A stretch of 9,830 nt of DNA from Ectopseudomonas composti (lineage in GTDB: Bacteria > Pseudomonadota > Gammaproteobacteria > Pseudomonadales > Pseudomonadaceae), in assembly GCA_946886245.1 (NCBI GenBank), contig CAMPIF010000124.1:1-9830 (forward strand), given 5' to 3'. The translations under genes and the position numbers were made by a program. The notes below the pieces were generated by a model, which had not been told where the DNA came from, did no database searches, and saw only the letters and a program-made list of their open reading frames with translations. Positions within the stretch are counted from its first letter, which is position 1, and each line of letters begins with the position of its first letter. Below are positions 5,535 to 9,830 of the stretch, piece by piece.

Positions 5535-6065
5535 CTAGATGGTTTCGGCGGTTGGCCGCTGCCGGCGGCGCGGGACCAGCAATATACCCAGGGCCACTCC
5601 CAGGAAACTGGTCAGCAGATCCCCTGCTATGGCGCCTGCGCTTTCCCAACCAGTCTCAGGCAATAGGCAGTCGTAGCTGACGCTGGTGAGCGCAGCGGAT
5701 TGCACGGGTTGCTGATCCAGCGGTTGTCCCAGGTTGTACTGGGGGATGGCAGCCCAGTCGTCATGGATACGCTGCGTTTCTTCCTGGCTGCATAGATTGC
5801 TGTAAAAACTGATGCTGCCAAGGGCGATCAGGCCGAATGCGACCAAGCCGCTGGTGACGAGGCGCCGATTCGGAGCGATCAGCGCCAGGCAAATCCCGGC
5901 AAGCAGACCGGACAAGAGCAGGATCAAGATGAAGGGATGCAGCGGCAGCGCCTCGTAGAGGGCATCCGGCAGAAATGCCAGCATTGCTCCAAGCAACTGT
6001 GGGCCGACGTAAACCAAGGCGATGCTGAGCAGGGCGGCTAGCCCTACGCGGATAGAGACAGGCAT
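5535..6065 (-). CDS. Small four-helix membrane protein of unknown function
   Basis: I do not recognise the family. From the chosen start the protein has 176 residues and four predicted hydrophobic helices (about 7-32, 44-64, 69-87 and 144-164). One long polar loop (88-143) carries Cys92 and Cys133, placed to form a disulfide if the loop is periplasmic. The tail PRRRQR (165-170) would favour a cytoplasmic C-terminus, which agrees with that topology. Two in-frame ATGs lie upstream (6098 and 6077), but only the ATG at 6065 has a ribosome site (GGAG seven bases before). It stands 67 bases after csdE on the same strand and may be the end of that transcript or have its own start. It faces the DUF1456 gene across a palindromic repeat. 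Confidence 0.8.
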   Translation of the reverse strand: MPVSIRVGLAALLSIALVYVGPQLLGAMLAFLPDALYEALPLHPFILILLLSGLLAGICLALIAPNRRLVTSGLVAFGLIALGSISFYSNLCSQEETQRIHDDWAAIPQYNLGQPLDQQPVQSAALTSVSYDCLLPETGWESAGAIAGDLLTSFLGVALGILLVPRRRQRPTAETI

Positions 6066-6132
6066 GACTCGCTCCATGAGTTCGGGGGAGGCGAGCATAC
6101 ATCATCGACGCGGGGCGAGGCGGAACCTGCTT

Positions 6133-6543
6133 CTAGCTTTCTTGCGCCAGCTCGCGCATACGCTGCAGCACCGCATTGAGACCATTGCTGCGTGACGGCG
6201 ACAGCTGCCGTTGCAGGCCCAACTGGTTGAACCAGTCGACCAGGTCGAGCGCTGCCAGTCTGTCACCGCTGAGCCCATCGACCCGGGCCAGCAATACGGC
6301 AAGCAGACCGCGCAGCAGGCGAGCTTCGCTGCTGGCGCGGAAATACCAGATGCCATCCCGGTTTTCTGTCACCAGCCAGACCAGGCTCTCGCAGCCATGC
6401 ACGCGGTGTTCATCGACGCGTTCGGCTTCGCTCAACGGCGCCAGGCGTTCGCCCCATTGCATCAGCAGGCGCGCACGCTGCTCCCAGCCGGGGCAGGCGC
6501 TGAAGGCGTCGAGCGCTTGTTGGGCGGCAGGTGGCAGGCTCAT
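6133..6543 (-). CDS. csdE: SufE-family sulfur acceptor CsdE
   Basis: SufE/CsdE proteins accept persulfide sulfur from a cysteine desulfurase and pass it on. The 136-residue protein has the expected length and the acceptor cysteine at Cys51 in VHGCESLVWL, matching SufE's VAGCQSxVW motif position. The preceding R-V-D-E-H-R-V stretch and the following Y-F-R-A-S-S-E-A are also typical. The start has GGAA about 10 bases upstream. It follows csdA on the same strand after 103 bases holding a perfect palindrome. Pairing with csdA rather than a suf operon favours the name csdE, but sufE is a fair alternative. Confidence 0.92.
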   Translation of the reverse strand: MSLPPAAQQALDAFSACPGWEQRARLLMQWGERLAPLSEAERVDEHRVHGCESLVWLVTENRDGIWYFRASSEARLLRGLLAVLLARVDGLSGDRLAALDLVDWFNQLGLQRQLSPSRSNGLNAVLQRMRELAQES

Positions 6544-6564
6544 CGCGACGTTTTCCAGATGCCT

Positions 6565-6626
6565 GTAGGAGCGGCTTCAGCCGCGATGCTCCGGGTGCCG
6601 ATATTCGCGGCTGAAGCCGCTCCTAC
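6565..6626. repeat. Perfect REP-type inverted repeat between csdA and csdE
   Basis: The arms at 6565-6586 (GTAGGAGCGGCTTCAGCCGC...) and 6605-6626 (...GCGGCTGAAGCCGCTCCTAC) are exact reverse complements over 22 bases, with an 18-base loop. Each arm has its own inner dyad, GCGGCT/AGCCGC. This matches the GTAGGAGCGG...CCGCG repeat I know as abundant in Pseudomonas genomes and linked to REP-associated (RAYT) transposases. Sitting between csdA and csdE, it can form a long hairpin in their transcript and may set unequal mRNA levels. Confidence 0.9.
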
Positions 6627-6646
6627 GAAAAGCCGTTGGTGGCATT

Positions 6647-7852
6647 TCATCGCAGCAGCTCCAGGGCGTTATCCAGGGCGCTGAAGAATCGCTGCAGATC
6701 CTCGCCGTCGTTGTACAGGCCGAGCGAGACGCGGATCGCACCACTGAGGCCCAGGCCTTTCATCAGTGGCATGGCGCAGTGATGACCGGCACGCACGGCT
6801 ATACCCTGTTCGGTCAGCAGGTGGGCCAGGTCGGCGTTGTGCACGGCCTCGACGCAGAAACTGGCCAGGGCCAACTGCGGCGCGCCCAGCAGGCGAACAC
6901 CATCACGCGCTTGCAGACCGGCCAGCAGTTCGGCATGCAGAGCCGCTTCATGCTGACTCACGGCCAGGTGATCCAGGCTGCTCAACCAATCCAGTGCAGC
7001 GCCCAGGGCAATGACCGCTGAAACCGCGGGTGTGCCGGCCTCGAAACCCAGTGGCGCAGGGCGAAAGCGCGCCTCGTGGTAGTCGGCATCGAGCACCATC
7101 TCGCCGCCGAATTGCCAGTGCTGCAGTTGGCCCAGCGCTTCGCGGCGCCCATACAGCAGGCCGACGCCATCCGGGCCGTAGAGCTTGTGCGACGAACACA
7201 GGTAGAAGTCGCAGCCCAGCGCCTGCAGGTCATGACGACCATGCACCGCGCCCTGGGCACCGTCGACCACGCTGAGTGCGCCTTGCGTGCGGGCCAGGCT
7301 CAGCAGCTCGCTCAGTGGTTGCCAGCACCCGAGTACGTTGGACAGCTGCGAAACCGCCAGCAAGCGGGTACGCGGGCCGATCAGGCGAGCCGCTTGCTGC
7401 AGATCGATGCTGCCGGCGTGATCCAGCGGCAATACCACCAACTCGAGATTGCGCCGCTTGGCCAGTTGCTGCCAGGGCAGCAGATTGGCGTGGTGCTCCA
7501 GCGCGCTGACGACGATTTGCTCGCCAGGCTGCAGCAGATGCTCCAGGCCATAGGCAAGCAGGTTCAGTGATTCGGTCGTGCCACGGGTAAAGATGATCTG
7601 CTCGGCGCTGGCCGCATTCAGCCACTGTGCCGCCTTGCCACGTGTGGCCTCGAAGGCGCGGGTGGCACGCTCGCCCGGCAGGTGCTGGGCGCGGTGCACA
7701 TTGGCCACGCCGCCGGCCAGGTAGCCGAGCAGGGCGTCCAGCACTGCCTGCGGTTTCTGCGCAGTGGCGGCGCTGTCCAGATAGGTCTGGCCTTCGGCTT
7801 CGAGGGCGAGAATGCCGGGGAAGTCGGCACGCCAGGGGGAGATCAGTGACAT
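6647..7852 (-). CDS. csdA: Cysteine desulfurase CsdA
   Basis: This 401-residue PLP enzyme takes sulfur from L-cysteine as a persulfide and passes it to CsdE. It shows the group II (SufS/CsdA) pattern: YLDSAATAQKP (24-34), HRAQHLPGERAT (53-64), TRGTTESLN (89-97), EHHANLLPW (119-127) with the PLP-stacking histidine, VVDGAQ (195-200), and CSSHKLYGPDG (219-229) with the Schiff-base Lys223. The catalytic Cys359 lies in RAGHHCAMP, very close to the E. coli CsdA numbering I recall (K222, C358). The start ATG at 7852 fits the family N-terminus but has no good SD. It lies 79 bases downstream of dapD, a gap filled largely by an inverted repeat. TcdA, its partner in E. coli, is encoded elsewhere in this window. 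Confidence 0.95.
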   Translation of the reverse strand: MSLISPWRADFPGILALEAEGQTYLDSAATAQKPQAVLDALLGYLAGGVANVHRAQHLPGERATRAFEATRGKAAQWLNAASAEQIIFTRGTTESLNLLAYGLEHLLQPGEQIVVSALEHHANLLPWQQLAKRRNLELVVLPLDHAGSIDLQQAARLIGPRTRLLAVSQLSNVLGCWQPLSELLSLARTQGALSVVDGAQGAVHGRHDLQALGCDFYLCSSHKLYGPDGVGLLYGRREALGQLQHWQFGGEMVLDADYHEARFRPAPLGFEAGTPAVSAVIALGAALDWLSSLDHLAVSQHEAALHAELLAGLQARDGVRLLGAPQLALASFCVEAVHNADLAHLLTEQGIAVRAGHHCAMPLMKGLGLSGAIRVSLGLYNDGEDLQRFFSALDNALELLR

Positions 7853-7866
7853 GAGGAGCCTATCCC

Positions 7867-7925
7867 GTAGGGTGCGCCATGCGCACCGGATCGCATGGCT
7901 GAGCGGTGCGCACGGCGCACCCTAC
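7867..7925. repeat. Palindromic repeat, GTAGGGTGCGC family, between dapD and csdA
   Basis: The left arm (7867-7888) begins GTAGGGTGCGCCATGCGCAC and the right arm (7904-7925) ends GGCGCACCCTAC. They pair at 21 of 22 positions around a 15-base loop. It starts six bases past the dapD stop and ends 14 bases before the csdA start, so it may slow or stop dapD transcripts and may occlude the weak csdA start. The right arm recurs identically at 118-139. Confidence 0.85.
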
Positions 7926-7931
7926 GTGGGA

Positions 7932-8966
7932 TCAGTTGTGGGCGTGCAGGGCTTCGTTCAGCTCAATAGCCGACTTGTGGGTCTTGCACTCCACGGCGCC
8001 GGTCAGCGAGTTGCGACGGAACAGCAGATCCGGCTGACCCGCCAGGTCGCGCGCCTTGACCACCTTGACCAGGGCGTTGCCTTCGTCGAGCAGGTTCACC
8101 TTGGTGCCAGCGGTGATGTACAGGCCGGCTTCGACGGTGTTGCGGTCACCCAGCGGGATGCCGATACCGGCGTTGGCACCGATCAGGCAACCTTCGCCGA
8201 CGCTGATGATGATGTTGCCGCCGCCGGACAGGGTGCCCATGGTCGAGCAGCCGCCGCCCAGGTCCGAACCCTTGCCGACGAAGACGCCAGCGGAAACGCG
8301 GCCTTCGATCATGCCCGGGCCTTCGGTGCCGCCGTTGAAGTTGACGAAGCCTTCATGCATCACCGTGGTGCCTTCGCCGATGTAGGCGCCCAGGCGCACG
8401 CGGGCGCTGTCGGCGATACGCACGCCGGCCGGTACCACGTAGTCGGTCATTTTCGGGAACTTGTCCACCGAGAACACTTCCAGCAGCTCGCCCTTCAGGC
8501 GGGCTTCCAGCTGGCGCCCGGCCAGCTCGGCGAGGTCGACGGCGCCCTGGCTGGTCCAGGCCACGTTGGGCAGCAGCGGGAAGATGCCGGCCAGGCTCAG
8601 GCCGTGCGGCTTGACCAGGCGGTGCGACAGCAGATGCAGCTTGAGGTAGGCCTCCGGGGTGCTGGTCAGCGCGGCATCTTCAGCCAGGAAGGTGGCGACC
8701 AGCGGGTTGTGGCTTTCGGCCAGGCGGGTCAGCAGCGCCGCTTGAGCGGCGTCCACGCCTTTCAGCGCTTCGGCCAGGTCGGCGGCCTGTGTGCTGGTGA
8801 AGGCGATGGCCTGGTTGCCGCCCTGGTAGCCGAGCTTCTCGGCGGCCTTGGCCACCAGTTCGCTGGCCGGGTTGAGCAGCGGCTGGGCGTAGAAGACTTC
8901 CAGCCAGTTGCCCTGGCGGTTCTGGGTGCCAACACCAAAGGCGATGCTGTAAAGGGAGGTGCTCAT
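7932..8966 (-). CDS. dapD: Tetrahydrodipicolinate N-succinyltransferase
   Basis: DapD transfers succinyl from succinyl-CoA to tetrahydrodipicolinate, opening the succinylase branch of DAP/lysine synthesis. The protein is 344 residues, the longer type found in pseudomonads and actinobacteria rather than the roughly 274-residue E. coli type. Residues 1-165 form the N-terminal domain. From about 176 to 290 hexapeptide-type strands of a left-handed beta-helix are visible (RLGAYIGEGTTV, VSAGVFVGKGSDLGGG, NIIISVGEGCLIGANAGIGI). MHEGFVNFNGGT (203-214) and MIEGR (219-223, Glu221 a candidate catalytic acid) are hallmark segments. The ATG at 8966 has AAGGA about 10 bases upstream and lies 38 bases after the ArsC-family gene, so the two are probably cotranscribed. 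Confidence 0.96.
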   Translation of the reverse strand: MSTSLYSIAFGVGTQNRQGNWLEVFYAQPLLNPASELVAKAAEKLGYQGGNQAIAFTSTQAADLAEALKGVDAAQAALLTRLAESHNPLVATFLAEDAALTSTPEAYLKLHLLSHRLVKPHGLSLAGIFPLLPNVAWTSQGAVDLAELAGRQLEARLKGELLEVFSVDKFPKMTDYVVPAGVRIADSARVRLGAYIGEGTTVMHEGFVNFNGGTEGPGMIEGRVSAGVFVGKGSDLGGGCSTMGTLSGGGNIIISVGEGCLIGANAGIGIPLGDRNTVEAGLYITAGTKVNLLDEGNALVKVVKARDLAGQPDLLFRRNSLTGAVECKTHKSAIELNEALHAHN

Positions 8967-9004
8967 TAGATGGGGTTCCTTGCAACGAAATCGGGTGAGA
9001 GTGA

Positions 9005-9352
9005 TCAGGCCAGCGCGGCTTGGTAGTTATCCGGCTTGAAACCGACCAGGGTCTTGTCGCCCAGGTCGAGTACCGGGCGCTTGATCATCGAGGGTTGGGC
9101 CAGCATCAGTTCGATGGCCTTGGCCTGGTCGAGATCGGCTTTGTGCGCGTCATCCAGCTTGCGGAAGGTGGTGCCAGCGCGGTTCAGGACGGTCTGCCAG
9201 CCATGCTCGTTGCACCACTTTTCCAGGTTTGCACGGTCGATTCCGACGCTCTTGTAGTCGTGAAAGGCATAGTCGACCTGGTGTTCATCGAGCCAGGTTC
9301 TGGCCTTTTTCATGGTGTCGCAGGCCTTGATGCCATACAGGACGTAACTCAT
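9005..9352 (-). CDS. yffB: ArsC/Spx-family reductase-like protein (YffB type)
   Basis: This 115-residue protein has the thioredoxin-like ArsC fold of the YffB clade (E. coli YffB about 118 residues). It opens MSYVLYGIKACDTMKKA with the single active-site-type Cys11. There is no CXXC pair, so it is not Spx-like. The downstream signature is the cis-Pro-type KRPVLDLG (91-98). A second cysteine (Cys47) is not at a known resolving position. Arsenate reduction is not demonstrated for this clade, and no other ars gene is present. It stands before dapD and after dapC; in E. coli yffB adjoins dapE, so a link to DAP genes recurs. The ATG at 9352 has GAGGA seven bases upstream and a candidate promoter. 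Confidence 0.9.
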   Translation of the reverse strand: MSYVLYGIKACDTMKKARTWLDEHQVDYAFHDYKSVGIDRANLEKWCNEHGWQTVLNRAGTTFRKLDDAHKADLDQAKAIELMLAQPSMIKRPVLDLGDKTLVGFKPDNYQAALA

Positions 9353-9405
9353 TGATCTTCCTCTGATGAGTGGCGTGCCGGAAGGTCCGGAAAATACGGC
9401 GGGCC

Positions 9406-9434
9406 ATTATGCCACGTCGCGTCCTGACGTGGCG
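9406..9434 (-). promoter_or_regulatory. Candidate promoter with dyad for the ArsC/dapD unit
   Basis: Reading leftward, CATAAT (9411-9406) is a good -10 box about 53 bases before the ATG at 9352. The -35 position (9434-9429, CGCCAC) is poor. The perfect dyad GCCACGTC (9411-9418) - 7 bases - GACGTGGC (9426-9433) fills the spacer and touches both boxes. A regulator bound there could either block this promoter or make up for its weak -35. Confidence 0.5.
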
Positions 9435-9498
9435 CCGGCTGTCGCTGCGATGTGTTACAGGGCAGGCACTCGCCAGCCAGCGGCGATGACAGATACGC

Positions 9499-9558
9499 GT
9501 AGCCCGGATGCAATCCGGGACGCCGTATGCCGGCTATCCCCGGATTGCATCGGGCTAC
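9499..9558. repeat. Palindromic repeat, GTAGCCCGGATGCAATCC family, second copy
   Basis: The left arm starts GTAGCCCGGATGCAATCCGG at 9499. The right arm ends CGGATTGCATCGGGCTAC at 9558. The arms pair over about 21 bases with one base missing from the right arm. Its left arm is identical to that of the copy at 157-215. It lies between dapC and the ArsC-family gene. Confidence 0.8.
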
Positions 9559-9570
9559 GGAGTCGAAAGC

Positions 9571-9628
9571 TCGCGGCTGAAGCCCCTCCTGCAAGCCAAG
9601 TAGCTGTGGCAGGGGGCTTTAGCCGCGA
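9571..9628. repeat. Degenerate REP-type repeat beside the dapC end
   Basis: TCGCGGCTGAAGCCCCTCCTGC (9571-9592, first 12 bases as in the arm of the csdA-csdE repeat) faces GCAGGGGGCTTTAGCCGCGA (9609-9628). The arms pair with a few mismatches and a length difference. It looks like a decayed member of the family at 6565-6626 with the outer CTAC ends lost. It ends 13 bases from the dapC stop, so dapC transcripts run into it first. Confidence 0.7.
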
Positions 9629-9641
9629 CGGTTGAAGTGGC

Positions 9642-9830
9642 TCAGGCGCTGCGGATGAAGCGGGCGATGCGCTCGGCGGCCTCGATGCACTCGGCCAGTG
9701 GCGCCACCAGCGCCATGCGCACGCGGCCGGCGCCTGGGTTGACGCCGTTCACTTCACGCGACAGGTACGAGCCGGGCACCACGGTGACGTGCTCGGTGGC
9801 GAACAGGTCGCTGGTGAACAGGGTGTCGTC
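9642..9830 (-). CDS. dapC: C-terminus of N-succinyldiaminopimelate aminotransferase (partial)
   Basis: The last 62 codons of a minus-strand gene enter from the right edge and end at TGA (9644-9642). The translation runs DDTLFTSDLFATEHVTVVPG, then SYLSREVNGVNPGAGRVRMA, then a helical end LAECIEAAERIARFIRSA. This is the C-terminal part of a fold-type I aminotransferase. The P-G-S-Y-L and G-A-G-R-V-R-M-A-L-V segments are where this class has its substrate-carboxylate arginine. Placement next to the ArsC-family gene and dapD, as in other pseudomonads, points to DapC, which makes N-succinyl-LL-DAP from the DapD product. A different class I aminotransferase cannot be ruled out from this fragment alone. 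Confidence 0.85.
   Translation of the reverse strand, partial: DDTLFTSDLFATEHVTVVPGSYLSREVNGVNPGAGRVRMALVAPLAECIEAAERIARFIRSA

Noticed and set aside
7812..8969. A 385-codon open frame on the plus strand across dapD
   Set aside because: It mirrors dapD, shows no recognisable domain and has the same biased composition; dapD on the other strand is unmistakable.

Overview
The window looks like a stretch of chromosome from a high-GC Pseudomonas, perhaps of the P. mendocina/P. pseudoalcaligenes type. The reasons are the strongly GC-biased codons, the Pseudomonas gene neighbourhoods (hypothetical-rlmA-dapE, and dapC-ArsC/YffB-dapD-csdA) and intergenic palindromes of Pseudomonas REP style. I see no prophage, transposase, CRISPR array, tRNA or rRNA gene.

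Layout. Positions 1-371 hold no gene: a terminator of something to the left, then several palindromic repeats. Positions 372-2848 are a minus-strand group read right to left: dapE, rlmA and a small conserved hypothetical. After a 312-base divergent intergenic region with a clear sigma70-type promoter, 3161-5411 are plus-strand: tcdA (csdL), a family-3 periplasmic binding protein without a transporter, and a DUF1456/YehS protein. From 5535 to the right end everything is minus-strand, read right to left: the 3' end of dapC, an ArsC/YffB-family reductase-like gene, dapD, csdA, csdE and a small four-helix membrane protein.

How the genes work together. DapD, DapC and DapE are enzymes of the succinylase branch of diaminopimelate/lysine synthesis, feeding peptidoglycan and lysine. 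CsdA (cysteine desulfurase), CsdE (SufE-like sulfur acceptor) and TcdA (cyclising dehydratase for t6A in tRNA) correspond to the E. coli csdA-csdE-csdL group. Here that group is split, with tcdA about 3 kb from csdE and on the other strand, and three unrelated genes between. RlmA modifies 23S rRNA.

No wholly new system is evident; most genes are core housekeeping genes. The unexpected structure is between the genes. Most larger gaps carry imperfect or perfect palindromic repeats from at least five sequence families. Two direct copies of one family bracket dapE, and one of them appears to give rlmA a Shine-Dalgarno sequence held at working distance by a hairpin. A perfect 8-7-8 dyad abuts the candidate -10 box of the ArsC/dapD unit.
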